Of a DNA stretch of 64,000 nucleotides, positions 23,641-36,699 are shown in pieces. The notes under the pieces were generated by a model. It searched no databases. It saw nothing but the letters and a program-made list of their open reading frames with translations, and was not told the origin of the DNA. Numbering within the stretch: the stretch's first letter is position 1; every line of letters begins with the position of its first letter. The stretch is from Callaeas wilsoni (taxonomy: Eukaryota; Chordata; Aves; Passeriformes; Callaeidae): assembly GCA_013398955.1 (NCBI GenBank), contig VWPU01008508.1, forward strand, positions 1 to 64,000. Direction: 5' to 3'. Made by a program: the position numbers and the translations under genes.

Positions 23641-25169
23641 TCATGTGAAGTACAGCTAGCCCATGGAGCACTGAGATTACTTTTAGCTCTTCTGTGGGTA
23701 CTCTGAATGTTCAGATGTCTTTTTCTTAATCATTTGTAATGTTAGAACAAGGCTTGATCTGGCTATAGACTTGAAGGCACCTGTATTTGTGATGGCTACT
23801 GGATATCAGCCATTTCTCGGAGTCTCTCTTGCTGCCACAGGCAGCACCTTCACTTGTTCTTTTTAGAGATCCTCACTGCCTCTGTGACATTGCTGTTCAT
23901 GCTGTTAAACAATTGAGTTTTCCCTAAATCCTCAAACCTCAAAAAACCTCATCTCACTGATGTCTTAAAAAAAGCTAGAGGAAAAAAAAGGAAGAAAATT
24001 TCATAGAGGATACTTATTTACAAATTTTTAAAGTTATCTCTGTGGCCTTATTTAGAACTATCAGACATGACAGGAGAAAGATATGTAAGATTTTAAAAGA
24101 TGTCTAGGATCATTAAAACATTCAGTACTCATTAAAATTAATGGTATTTATTCCTCTATTACAGTAATTTCTGAAAATCATGACCGTATCTACTTTTAAG
24201 GTTCATTACCCAGAACTGCTTTGCATTGTGGTCTGAATAAACTTTTCTTCCCTGTTTCTGTCCCCAATTACAGCCATAAATAATAGACAGATTGTTTTAC
24301 TGCATACATTGTTTGTGTACCCATTGACAGGTTCTCAGATTCACAAATTACTTTTGCATAACTTGTGACATCTGATTTATTCACACTATTTTCAGAAATA
24401 CTAGGCACATTTTTCTATTCATCAGAGGACCAGATCCTGCTGAAGAATTTGTATACTGCATATTTCCATATCTACTAATCCCTATGCATCCTACTTTAGC
24501 TATAATAAGAGCTATTTTATATTATCTTATCCCATCTCTTTTTTTTTTTTCTTTTTTTTGGTGTTTGCCTCTCTCTACCTGTTTTTCTCTTCATATTAAC
24601 ACAGTGGTTGATTTACATTTTAAAAGCAAGTTTTCTTTTGAAACTGTATGGGAACAGAAGAATTCTTTTTGTATTTCTGAGTTTCATGTTCTTTGTAGGC
24701 AGATAAATGGCAAATGTGAAGAAACTGGAAAAAAAGAGAAGGTAATGACTTTGATTTGTTTTGCAGTCTCTAAATCCCCAAAAAAGGTTTTGATCTTTCT
24801 GTTCTGGTGAAAGGGTTCAGTGCCTTTCAGTAAACACATTGGTACTTTAAGGGAAACATAACCCTGCACAGCATTCAGACTAGCATTCTGAGTGCTCTGG
24901 GGTGCTTTGCAAAAATGCCACCAGATAATCAACAACTACAATGTTTCCTGTATGTCGGAACTTATGCTTTCTATCATTTGGGGTACCATCTTAAAACCTA
25001 TCCACTCAGGGTCAAATCTTGCAATTAATTCAAAAGCAAAGGCCACCCAATCTGATTCTTGGAATTCCCATCAGTGATTAACTCTTTTAGGGGCAATGGG
25101 GGACAAGTAGTCGTAGCTTGTGATTGCAGTGCCTTTCCCACTCCTCCATCCTTCCCTCTTCTGTCCATG
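23641..25169. other. AT-rich non-coding stretch
   Basis: No gene or transposon is recognised. A T-rich run lies at 24538-24560. The overlapping frames 24484-24810 and 24684-24935 are unconvincing. Confidence 0.5.
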
Positions 25170-25290
25170 TCCACACATTGTCTCAGTCTGTAAGCTCTTT
25201 GGGACATCAAGAGTCTTTTCACGTTAGGGAAAGCATGAAATGCAATGGGGTTGGGGTTACGGTTTGTGGTACCTAATAGCTCAGTAAAAA
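25170..25290 (+). repeat. Possible ancient amniote L2/SINE-type 3' tail
   Basis: The phrase TCTGTAAGCTCTTTGGGACA, followed about 50 bp on by AATGCAATGGGGTTGGGGTT, resembles the 3' tail shared by old L2-related LINEs and SINEs of reptiles and birds (consensus style: tgtaagctctttggggca ... acaatggggcc). It is very diverged. The match comes from memory of the family, not from an alignment. Confidence 0.35.
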
Positions 25291-26231
25291 TAACAAAGAA
25301 AATGTTCCTGGTGAAAAGACAGGTCATCAATTTCGTTATTATACTCAGAGATAATTCTGGTCCTGTGTTTTCCTAGAACTTTGAGTACTTTTCCCTATTT
25401 ACCTTTCTTGCCTAGTTTTCCTGTTCATCTTCAATTAATAGCTTCTAATGTGCTCTTTTAATAAAATTTAAATTTGCATTATAGTCCTAAGTGCCTAATG
25501 CTCTTTTTCTTTCTTAAAGTATCACAAATTGAAATGATTAAACATTAACTTGGCTTTCCTCTGTGTTTAAGTGGTTTTATGAGATCTGTCAAACAGATCT
25601 GGATTCAGGTGGAAAACTGACACTGTTTATAAACACTTCACATTTTAGGAAGTTTAACTAAATTAATTATTTTGCATCATCTCCTGCATCTCCCTTGGTA
25701 AAAGTTCTCAAATTAAATGTGTCCATGAGAATCAAAACCTCTGATATTAACCAGATTAACATCAGACATCAATATCAAGCCCTGCTGTTTAGACTGCTGA
25801 ACTTTAAATCAGACTTGAACAGCTACATGTTGCTGGCATCAATGGTCAAACACTTTCTTTCCTGGAGTGTATTGGCCTGTGAAATGTGTGTGCCTCTGGT
25901 TTCCATAATGAACTTCACACACCTTGCTAGCAGTTCATTTGGTGTAAAAAGTGCAAACCCTGGAACTCTGGGCTACCGTAGATGTTTCAAATGTCTTCTT
26001 TATCCTGAAAAGACTGTTCTGGTCTCACTGGTAATAAAATCTGTAGTATTTGTGCCTTTGGAGCTGCTCTGTTTATTATTATCTAGTCTCCTACGTTGAC
26101 AAGTATGATAAAGAAGGCATATAACAAGTATTGTATGTGTCGTATTCCTGTTGAGCATTAGTGCAACTGCTTTCACATTTGTGAAGTAGATGGAGCTGTA
26201 GAAGCAGACAATTTTCACAGGTCATTGTGCA
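25291..26231. other. AT-rich non-coding stretch
   Basis: No feature is recognised. The plus frame 25695-26099 (134 codons) has no domain or signal that I can identify, and its length is within what chance would give in 64 kb. Confidence 0.5.
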
Positions 26232-26735
26232 ACTTAGGGTTAATGAGACCCAGGAGGTTTCTAGCCCAGCCTCCTGTTCAAGGCAAGGTCAGAGCAGGTT
26301 GCTGGGGCAGGGCCTTATCCAGACTTCAGGTCTTGCAGACTTCTAAGAAGGAAACGCAACATCTCTGAACAACCTACTCAGCTGCTGGGCTGTCTTCATG
26401 AGGAAAAGTTTTCTTCTTATATTCTGTCTCAACCTCTCATTTCAAATTGTGTTCGTAGTCACCCATATACTTCTGGAACATACAATAGGCTCTGTGGAGA
26501 GTCTGGCTCCATCTTCCTTATGACCTCTGTGTAGATACTGAGGGCCTGCCTCAGGACACCCTCAAAGCCTTCATTTCTCTAGGCTGAGTTGTTTGGAGAA
26601 GTCTTTGTGAGCTTTCCCACACCCCTGAGGTGATCAGTAATACGCTCCCTCCAAGGTATTACCCTCACTAGCCTCTCCTCTGATCTGGCCCACAAGTCAG
26701 TAATCAGCCAGTGCCCTACAAGAGGTCCATAAGCC
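26232..26735 (-). mobile_element. CR1 LINE, 3' region
   Basis: Read on minus, this is the CR1 3' region: 'gagacccaggaggtttctagccca', 'caaggcaaggtcagagcagg', 'atgaggaaaagttttcttcttat', 'ggctccatcttcctta'. It is an old, diverged copy. Its upstream neighbour in CR1 order should be reverse transcriptase, but the adjoining sequence is instead endonuclease-like (see 26736-26960). Confidence 0.8.
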
Positions 26736-26960
26736 CAAGATGCTCCTTTACATAGATAGAAATCCCTGTCCCTTCCTTGCTTGCTTTCTCATCCTGCCCT
26801 TTCTGAAGATCTTGTATCCATCCATACTAGCATTGCAGTCAGGTGAGCTGTCCCGTCTCATCCCAGATGTTCCTCTCCTTGCTGCTCCATGGGAGCTGTG
26901 CTCTTGTCTACTTCTCGTGTGCCCCCCTGCCCTGTCATCCTCCAGAGCAGCTCGAGGCTG
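26736..26960 (-). mobile_element. CR1 LINE, endonuclease-region fragment
   Basis: The minus-strand translation includes ASMDGYKIFRKGRMRKQ, which corresponds to the CR1 endonuclease stretch usually reading like 'SHDW..A.DGYKLFRRDRQG'. The fragment is in the same orientation as the 3' region to its left, with no reverse transcriptase between. The pair looks like one internally deleted element or two nested insertions. No functional protein is possible. Confidence 0.68.
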
Positions 26961-27668
26961 CCTCATCAGTGGCCATCTGCAGACAGAAGGTATAGACACC
27001 CTCTGACCAGTATGGTCAATGCCTTTGATAGCGATAGTGCTCTGGGAATACAGGCCAAGAAAGGCTTTTTGAAGTACACAGATAATGTATGGAAGAAAAT
27101 CTGTTTTTACTTGTGATTGTTATTTGGTTTTCCAGATTTTAGAGGCCATTGTGCTAATCCCATAAGATGGATGATTCTTAAACAATGAAAATATTTCCAT
27201 TTGTAAATGTCAGTACAGTTGTGTGCCTAGAAAGACAATTCTTTGAGGTTTGTTTTTCACACCGAATATGGTGTATTGATGTAATTAAAGCCCAAACAGT
27301 GTTTTCCTTAGTAGGCAATAGAGTTTTGGAATGTATATTGGTAAATTAGGTCATTAGATGGTCTTCTCATGTTCCATGGTGCCATTCATTTCAGGGTACA
27401 CCATCAAATACTTACAGCTGAAACAGATACGCTCTTACTTCTGGAATCACACAGAAAAGATGGTGTAAGTTTGGTAATCCCTGTTGCATAACTTTTAACT
27501 CCAGGGAATGGAAATGTTTGTTTTTGCCGAGATATTAAAAGTCTGTCCTTATTGCTGGTTTATTACACTTATTTGAAAAAAATCAACTAGGTGCTACTTT
27601 TGGATTCTAAAATTCATTGCCTAGAATCTTATACTTTATATTAAATCTAATACTGTATATGAAAGTAC
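26961..27668. other. Non-coding stretch with one candidate splice-bounded frame
   Basis: Mostly unique AT-rich DNA. A TTTCAG acceptor at 27391-27394 and a GTAAGT donor at 27465 bound an open 70-bp segment (27395-27464). No identity was found. Confidence 0.4.
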
Positions 27669-27945
27669 TGTCATGGTTTAAGCCAAGCTGTCTAATAAGC
27701 ACCACACAGCCACTCACTCACACACTCGCTTCCCCCACCCCAGTGGAATGGGAAGGAGAATAAAAGGTAAAACTTGTAGTTTGAGATCAAAACGATTTAA
27801 AAGTTGAAACAAAGTAAAATGCAGCAGTAATAGTAATAGCAATAATAATAAAAAAACAACCAAGAAAAACAAGGAATTCACAATACAGTTGCTCACCACT
27901 TGCTGACTGATGCCAGACCCTTTCTCTGAACCCTGATCAGCCCTC
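27669..27945 (-). mobile_element. ERVL-type LTR fragment
   Basis: It starts TGTCATGGTTTAAGCCAAGC, the complement of the 3' end of a very common avian ERVL LTR. It continues through 'caccacacagcc', 'cccagtggaatggg', 'taaaacttgtagtttgagat' and an AAT-rich patch with 'caatacagttgctcaccac'. The upstream two thirds of the LTR are missing on the right, so the copy is truncated. No internal viral sequence is present. Confidence 0.82.
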
Positions 27946-28282
27946 TCATGTAGAAGCAGAAAGAGTATACTGAACAGACAATTATCAAACTATACCCTCA
28001 GTACCCTTAAGGTGCTTTAGTGCAAACCAGAATCATTAATTAGAAAATAAATAGCACTTGTTCAAATTTTATTGACATTTATCTAAGCTTGCATTTTACT
28101 GGAACTGCAGAAATAAGGAGTATGACATTATCTCCAGAAAACAGCAAAATGTCAGCTTTTAATTTGTTTACAGATTTCAGAAAAGGAAAAGCTTTTAAAA
28201 GCTTAGATCTACATTGCTTACCTGCAGCCTTGTAAGTTCAACATCTATGGAGACAGTACATATTATGTACATATTATGAGCA
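27946..28282. other. AT-rich non-coding stretch
   Basis: Unique sequence without recognised features. Confidence 0.5.
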
Positions 28283-28690
28283 GCAGGTGAGGGACCTGGG
28301 GTTGTTTAGCCTGGAGAGCAGGAGGCTGAGGGGCAACCTTATTGCTCTCTGCAACTGCCTGCAAGGAGGTTGTAGTCAGCTGTGAGTTGTTTTTTTTCTC
28401 CTCGGTAACAAATGACAGGATGAGAGGAAAAGGTCTCAAGTTGCATCAAGGGAGGTTTAGATGGATATTCGGAAAAATTTCTTCACTGAAGTAATGCTCA
28501 GGCATTGGAATAGGCTGCTCAGGAAAGCAGTGAAATCACTGTTATTAAACCTATTTCTACTGATACCTTTGTCAGTGATTCTTTAAGTGACCTTAAAACA
28601 CCTAATTGTGACACCTGGATGCATTTAAAAACCTTTGGGATGTGATACCTGAGGACATGTTTTAGTGGTGAACATGGTGGTGTATATGAT
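28283..28690 (+). mobile_element. CR1 LINE, 3' half with an internal interruption
   Basis: Plus-strand CR1. 'gggttgtttagcctggagag' is followed by 'aggctgaggggcaacctt', 'ctcaagttgcatcaagggaggtttaga', 'tttcttcactgaagtaatgctcaggcattgg' and, after about 70 bp of non-CR1-like sequence (about 28545-28615), 'gatgcatttaaaaacc' and 'aggacatgttttagtgg'. The tail after 'aacatggtgg' is lost. Confidence 0.85.
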
Positions 28691-31600
28691 CTCTGTAAAA
28701 CACAAGGGACATTATATGCATCTTATTGGCTTTTGCTTATTTTTTTATGAGTTCAGTTTTCCACTTTAGTTTAAGCAAAAATGTCTGTGTGCAGGTCATA
28801 GTAAGTGTGGAACAGATACTGGAATGTGAAGTAGGACAAGTTGTAAACCAGTGTTGGCTAGAATTCTTTTTAAGTACAGCTGTGAGGGTGGGTTTGTGCA
28901 TGTGCTACACAGAGCCAGGACTAGCCTGGGGAGCATTTTGACTCTGGTACACAATACTGAAGCACAACTCCTGCTTTGCTATTTCATTGATTTATGTTTA
29001 ATGCTGGCAATAATTTGTTTCTGTTTGGGACCATAATTGCTACCCAAATATTTGGTTCCTACCAACTACTACATCTCCTCCATGGGACTAGTAACCCCTC
29101 ATTCAGAGGTTATAATATATATTTTTACTGTCCCCTTTTGTTAGGATAGAATAATGGATTTTTCTGCATGTTTGCTGTTTTGTTGGTTTTGGGGTTTTTT
29201 CTTTGGAAGGTGGAAGAAGTTAGTTCAATGTGGGGGAAAGAATACAAAACTGAATGTCTCATATCATGTAGCTTTTAAATCCTGATGGCAGTGAAATCAG
29301 AGAGGATTTTATATCAACCAGTGAAGGGAGAAGCTGATGGTAAATGAAGGTCATAAAACCCTGACCTCCTCTGGCACTAGGTTAAGTCACTTGAATCTAC
29401 ATCTCTCCCTCACCTTCAGTTGCCTAGATGATGGCACACAATTTTTCAGTTCCTTCACTTGGCAACTTTTTCCTGAAAATCTGCTCTGCTCTGAGGAAAA
29501 CATAAAAATTATTGGCAACGTTGTCTAACTTTTGTTCTGGCAGATAGTTTCTTTAGAAATTGTGATACTCCCTGAACAACACTTGGGTCCAAATGGGCAG
29601 GAAGCATTAGCATGATGCTGGGGCTACACCTGACACAGACAGGCCAGGCAGGAACAGTAGGATAAGGAGTAGCTTTTCAAAGCCACTTGTCATGACGGAG
29701 TAAGAACACAAACAAGCAGGGCTTGGTAGAGTCAGATTTTGACAGAAGTTCATGAATCAAGGTGAAATGATTTTTTTGTGGGTTCAGTGTCTTTGATCAA
29801 CAGATTGTGGTAAACTCCATATTGTTACACAGTCTTCTTATTCTCCGTTGCAGAAGGGTATTTACAAAGTAGTTTCATTGATTTTGAGTTTGCACATTTG
29901 CACATGTGCAGCTCTGTGGTGTTAGAAAACAATGTTTCCCCCTACTTTGCTAACATAAGTAAATTATTTCTGAGTCTATAATTGTAATGTCTATCAAAAG
30001 AGGTCTGTGGATGTCCAAAGGTTTTTACTGTTCTTGGAACACTGTCCTTATTTTTTTTATTTCTATTATCTCTGTAGCCCAGAAATTGTACCAAACAATC
30101 ATCAGGTTTTGTATATTTTGGTTGGTAAGTGGATTTTACATTGGTAAGGTAGATGTAAATGTTCTGGAAAGAAATCATGGTCTTATGAAGAGCTAGTAAT
30201 GGCCACTAAATTTCATAAATTTGTACTTTAGGAATTAAAATAGAGCAAGTAAGATTTCTCTAAGTATGTCAATTCAGTAAGCCATACAATGAATTCAATC
30301 TTTTAAGTAGCTTTGTGCTAGTCTGCAGCTCTTTTACAAAAATCAGAAACATTTTATTGCTTTTCAGGCAGTAGTGAAGTTAGTCACAGTGAAATACAAA
30401 TTGATTTTCTTTTTTTTTTAATATGGTGCTGCTTTTATCTGTTCTTCAGAAACATGGCCAGAGAGTAGTACAAATTTTCAAATAACATTAAAGAAAAATA
30501 TTTAATTAAAGACACACCATAAACATTAATGCAAACAAACATTTGTTAAATACAGCTTTTTCACTGGCTATCTAATGTATGAAACAGGATTACCTTATCA
30601 CAAGAATACAGTTCAGGGGTGAGAATGACTTTTATTAATAGAATTGCTTGAAATACTTAAATATGAAAAAATCTTATTGCTAGTGTGTTATTTTTATGAA
30701 AACATTCTAAGATGAAAATATTTCTTAATGCATGTTAATCCCAAACTGGTTTTTTTATTTTCTGTTAAATAAACAATAAATGATAAATTTAGGTGTTCCT
30801 CTTATATTTGCTTGACAAAAGTATTTTAATTATAAAGGTGTTTAAAAAATTTATTTAAGTTTCTTATAACCTAAAATGAGTTTATCTTTGCTAGCCATTT
30901 AGTTCATGATCTTGCACTGTGTTCTGTGAAATTTTGTACGTAGCTGAAATAAATCTCTGCTGAGCTATTTACAGTATAAAGTCAAAAAGAAACAATTTCC
31001 TATAGATGCACAGTGATCTATCCAAATCTGTTTTACTTGTACCATATATGTGAATCCTCTGTATTAAGAAATACACAGAAGAGCAAGAATAGACTTTTTA
31101 TCACAGAGCAATGGCTGTTCTCCTTAATATTATGTAATATGACAAGCTTATATGAAAACAATTGTGTCTTATTGACAATGTTCTTTGAATTTCCTAGAAT
31201 TGTTGTTAAATTTATGATGCTATAAAAGAAAAATTTTGAGTACCAATAAGTTATTTTACCATGAAATCAGTTCACTGTTACTTTTTAGGCAGGTTTATTG
31301 TGCTCTGTTTTGTATAAGAATTTGTGTGTAAATTTTTAATATTTTCCTAGATGTCTCTGGCATAAGATATGTAATAGAGGCATAAAACAGAACTTCCTTC
31401 TATTCTTGGAAGGGGATATTCTTACTGAGGCAATCCGGAAACCTTGTTTAGGCAGCTACTGAAAAGCACGTTTTCTTTTTTTTGACACTAATAACATCTT
31501 GCAAGAAAAATGTTCCAGTTAACAACTTCCTGATACACAATTTGCTATGTACTCTAGCATCACACTGAGCAACTACTTGAATGGGCTGGGCAAAGATGAA

Positions 31601-34600
31601 GGACTTGAAAGAACCAACTGTTAACCAGTAGAAGCATCCAGGTACTGGACATAGGTCTTAGGAAACATAAGCTTCTGTTGAATGAAGAAGGGAAAGTACA
31701 GAAGATCTTAGAGTAGCAAAAATATTGGGAGAGAGGTTTTTAAGGTGCAGAAAAGAAAAATCAGCAATGACCTTGAGTTTATTAAAATTCTGTCACTATA
31801 GAGCATGGTTGTATGTCCCTGTCTCGCACACACAATAAACAAGGCTTGGTTTTACTTGGCAGAGATATTTTGCACAGCTGTTATAGCCACACATAGAGAC
31901 CCTGTTACATCAGTCCCTGTAGGTGTAAGAACTTGCCTTAAGTGTAAGGAGAGAACTGGAGAGCTGACGGGCTCTCAGAAGGTTACCTAACGCTTAGTCT
32001 GGATCTTCATTCTGTCTCAGTACCATATCAATGACGCTGTTTATGATAGAGGCATTTCTGGAGATTACAGGGGTCTTGAAGAATGGCATAGACCATCTGC
32101 TCCAGTGTTCCACGGTAAGTTGCCTGTTGATGTGAAATTCCACAGACCACTGGAAAAAGTGGAACAGGTTCATATGAAACACTTGGAGATTGGTCTGATC
32201 TAAAATGTATGGCTTCAAATTTGATTGTCAAACACTTGTCCGTATGCCAGATGGATTACAGAAGATATGATAGAGTTTCAGGACAGAGTAAAACATTTGC
32301 ACCATACCATTTGGATTTGATTTACAAATCACACTTTGCATTTCAATGTCTTTGATCTCGTTGAACTTTAAATACGATACACTTTGGTGAAATACTATTT
32401 ACTAATCCTGTCAAAGTGACATCAGCAGGAGATGGATTATTCATATAAGTAAATTTTCTTGTGAATTTGCATGCAGCTCCTGAGAAGATCAGGATTCTAT
32501 CACATCAATTTAAAGTAGCACTGATCCTTTTAGAACAAGGCAATCCATCTTGTTATTCATTACGTCAAAATGACATTAAAAGACATGTAGATGGACTTTT
32601 CCTTTTGAGGCTAGACACATGCTAACAAAGGGCTGTGAGTAACTGCTGCTATGGTGCCACAATTTCTCTCAACAGTGGTAGTGTAAGAATGAAATTAATT
32701 TTGAAAACCCATTTCTCTCTCTCCAAAGAGAGATTTGATCTTTTCCCAAAAATTGATTTTTTGTTAAGATTAGAATATTATATTAGATCCACCACCAAAA
32801 CACAACTATCTTCTTCAAGCTATAACTGGAGTGTATAAACTCCAAAATACTAATTCTGCTGTGAATGACAGAGGCATTTTAAAGAAAATTCTGGGTTAAA
32901 TTTGGGTTTTTCTAAATTTTTTTTTCTCCATTTTAGATGTAATTATAATATGCTTCAGACTTGGGTCAGTTACTGGTTTTAGAGCTGTCTAATTTAGAAT
33001 GATAATTTTAAAAACAAGTGCAAAGCGCACTGCATGCAGTGTTTTGCACGTCTTGCTCCTATTTCTATCTGGAGAAATCTATCCAGAAGAAATGAACTGT
33101 GGCTGAAGTGAAGGTAACTACTGGAACACCTCTGAGCCAAGCTTGAGATAACAAAAAGATGGGGTAATGGCTCCCAGTTCAGCAAAAGATGGGCTTTCAC
33201 AGCACTCAGCAGGAGCTGAAAACAGGAAGGGCTGCATTTTGAAGACTTTATTTGACTCTATGAGACTCCAAGACTCCTGCTGAGTTTTGAACTGTATTAC
33301 TGCCTTCCTGAGCTCTTACAGCTCCTGCTGAATTCAGAACAAACTGGGAATTTTTGCGTGGGAACCATTCACTCTAAAGAGGAAAGATACTGAACCTGCC
33401 ATCTTCCTGCAGGGAGGGATTCTGAGTAGAGAATTCACTTCTGAAGAAGTTAAGACATGAATGACGATCTTTTAAAAGTATGTGGGGAATAGCAGATGTG
33501 GGAGGCAGGAATACTGTGTCTTCTCAGATCTCTCCATTTGGAACATAGGCTGAAAACACATTTAACAGAAATCCTGCGCAGAACTGAATGTAGTCTTGAC
33601 ATTAATACCCAAACTGCACAGCATTGTGAGTGGTTTTATTGCCACTATCAGTTACCAGCAACGGTAGTATAGAGACTAAGTCACCTTAATACAATCTCTT
33701 CATAATCTTTCAGTCTTGCACTAAGCCCGTGCCTGGAACAAGTAGATATATACACTTTATTTAAAAAAAATAAAAAGAGAAAGAAAGAAGGACTCTTCAA
33801 TTTATATTAGAACATTTCAGAAAGTTTTTTAAAATTAATCAGACTGTGTTACACTTGATATGGAATGAAAGTGTCTAAATGTATGTTTTAGACCTGTCTA
33901 GTTAAAAAATAGTTTAAGGTTAAACCACTTGAACATAGATGAAGTCAGACTCAATTTAAAAAGCTGGATGACTCAATAGTTGTCCCTGCCAATGGTTTTC
34001 TCCAATTTGTCACAACTGAATGAGATAAGAGAGGAGACAGACATGCCAGTGGAAAAGATCTGCCTCTTCACTCGTGTGTATTTCTCAAATTAGAGCACAA
34101 CTTTCCAGTACCCCAGCTCATTTAACTCAGAATAGTATATTTATCCTGGCAGTTGCTAATGTGATTTCCTCTGAGACCAAATAATCCGTGCTCATCTGAC
34201 ATACTCTTGCTTTCAGGCATTCTGCCTTTTGCTCAGAATCTCCTCTTATTACTCTGCCAACAGTGTGGTGGAATTTAAATTGGCAAAGGTGATCGTAGAC
34301 AAGATGGTTACGCTTCCCAGCGATAGCACATCCTCAATGCCTCTTCTTCACTTAGTGAATGGAGACCAACATACTTTTAACATAGCACTATAACACTTCC
34401 TGAAGAAAAGGACAGTGTTCTTTTCTTTCTGCAGCACACTTAAAAATGCTAGCCTGGGACCATTATTTTATTTCTTATTTTTTAGTTTATTAGAAAGAAA
34501 GTAAATATTTGTTACACACATCCTCAGAGAATTTAGACTTAAAGGGCGAAAATCAGACTCCAGTAACATCAGTGGGAGAACTAAATGGCCATGCCACGTA

Positions 34601-36699
34601 AATGAATAAGAATAGGGCTGCCAGAATCTGTAGAAGATAGTGTGAGTTCTGTCATGGACTCCAGTAGAGTTATGTGCAGTTTGGTATGATCTCTGCAGCT
34701 TTAGAGAACTAGTCACAATCCAGGAAAGCATTCAGAAGAAACTGGCACCAAAGAACTTATTACGTAGTCTCAGTGCAAACCTGCATTTTTTTTTTTCCTA
34801 AAGAAGAAAAAATACTTCTTTCTGGACAGATCTCACCTATTAACATTCTGCTTTTCATTTGCTGATTCTTTAGAAAATACTTTGCTGTAAAAATTTCATA
34901 TGTAAGATGCTGCCTGAAGTACGCCAGAAACTGCAAATATGGAAGTTTAGGATACGCAGTTTTTCCAGAGGTTTTCCAGAGAACATCTTAGGTCATATGT
35001 TTTACAATTTGGGAGTACAGATTCTAAGATGAGAAAGAGATGAGGTGTTTTGCTTGCAGCTGTTCTAGTTATCACTGAAGACAGATGGAAATCTAAACGA
35101 ACTTTGTAGAGCAAAAGAGCGCTAACGTGTCGATATGTCGTCCCAGTGAGAAATTTCTAAGATAAAGAAAGCGGCATCAGCTAAACATTTTCCCTTCAAT
35201 ATTGACTTTCTTGACCTTTCCTTCATTTGCTGGCTTATCTGAGCTTTGAAAAACTCCTATTGGTGACTTTATCCTTCTTCTGAAGTTTTAGTTGAACATG
35301 TTTTTGTTGCATTATGCCTGGAAAGACTCTGAAACTGAAGGCATTTACCAGCCACGCTTATCTTTGTTTCCAAATACTTCTTGCATTAGATGAACACTTG
35401 AATTGACATGCCTTAAAATATGAACACACATCTTTTCATATCTACTTTACTACTGAGCTGAAAAATATATATTTACATAAGCATAAACAGAAGGAAAAAG
35501 TGAAACTTAGAAATATGCTACTTTTTATTTTTTATGCTGTCATTAGAAAATTAAAAAGGAATAAAGAGAGTCCCAGGGGTAGAGCAAGGATCTACAGAAT
35601 ATTTCAGGCTTAGTGCAAGAGGGTCAAAACCCTTCTGGTTGGTATACATTAATAGCTATTATTCTCTATCATAATAATGCAATTTATGTGCAATCTAATT
35701 TGTAATATTATTCGATTTCTGACTGGCCAAGCTGCTTTTAAAAAAAAAAAGATGGCATCATTTACATTATGAGACAGATTTTCATTCTCAGAAAAATGAT
35801 CCAACAACCACTGAAAAAGTCTGATTTTTCTCACACAGATGACCTTTGGAAATCAAGTATAAAGCAGGTTATGCTAAAGGGTTTGTACAATTTGGTTTTC
35901 TTACTCTACTCCTCTGTGGGCAGAAAACAGCTTTTCTGTACAGGTCTATTTAATTTGTGCTAAATAATATTTTTTTTTAATGTTTAAGAATGTGATAGGA
36001 AATCCATTCACATACAGAAATTTTAAAAGCCTCTTTATATTTCCTAAGGGAACGTTCACTGTTCAGTTCAGCCTTTAGCTTCATAATCACCGCATTTCCT
36101 ATCTACTGATTTCTTCTTTCACGTACCTCTAAGATTTAGTATTTCAAAAATATTTTTTTCTTACTAGCCTTGGAAAAAACATATCTTTTTTTCCTGGTAA
36201 AATATGTAGCACTTGGTACTTATAAAAGTAATTTCGATTTGATTTTTTGAGAAAGTCATGTTATACTCTAGGTATTCAAAAAAAAAAGGAGGGTGAAAAT
36301 AAAGTAGTAAAAGATGCTACCATGTGAGTATATGTTTATTCTATTAAGAATGAACAGACTTTATACTAATACTGGTCTGCGTACAAATATTTATTTGATG
36401 TGGGGGAAGAGAAAAAATAAGTTATTGTTGAATTGCTTGAAAAAATGCACTATAATTTTCTATTGATTAAATGCTCTCCCTCTGGCATAAGCAATAGCAT
36501 CATGAAAAAAGTTAATATTTAATTTTCTTGAGATATTTTTACCCTGTCAACAGGCAAAAGACTTAACTGAAAACTAATAAGTAATATATATTTTTTTTTA
36601 ATAAGTGGGGTTTTATGGATGGTAAAAATGAAATAGGGAGCATTTAAGACCTCATAGCTTGCAAAAAGAAATCTCCAAATTGCAGAGATATGGATAAGA
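28691..36699. other. 8-kb AT-rich stretch without recognised genes
   Basis: No transposon younger than CR1 age is recognised, which makes this one of the two longest repeat-poor stretches of the window. A splice-bounded open segment lies at 32021-32114, within a region (31988-32231) that is open in several frames on both strands. Short T and A runs are scattered. The annotation stays empty for lack of any domain match. Confidence 0.45.

Noticed and set aside
25695..26099. 134-codon plus-strand frame
   Set aside because: No domain, signal or splice context was seen, and about one frame of this length is expected by chance in an AT-rich 64-kb window.
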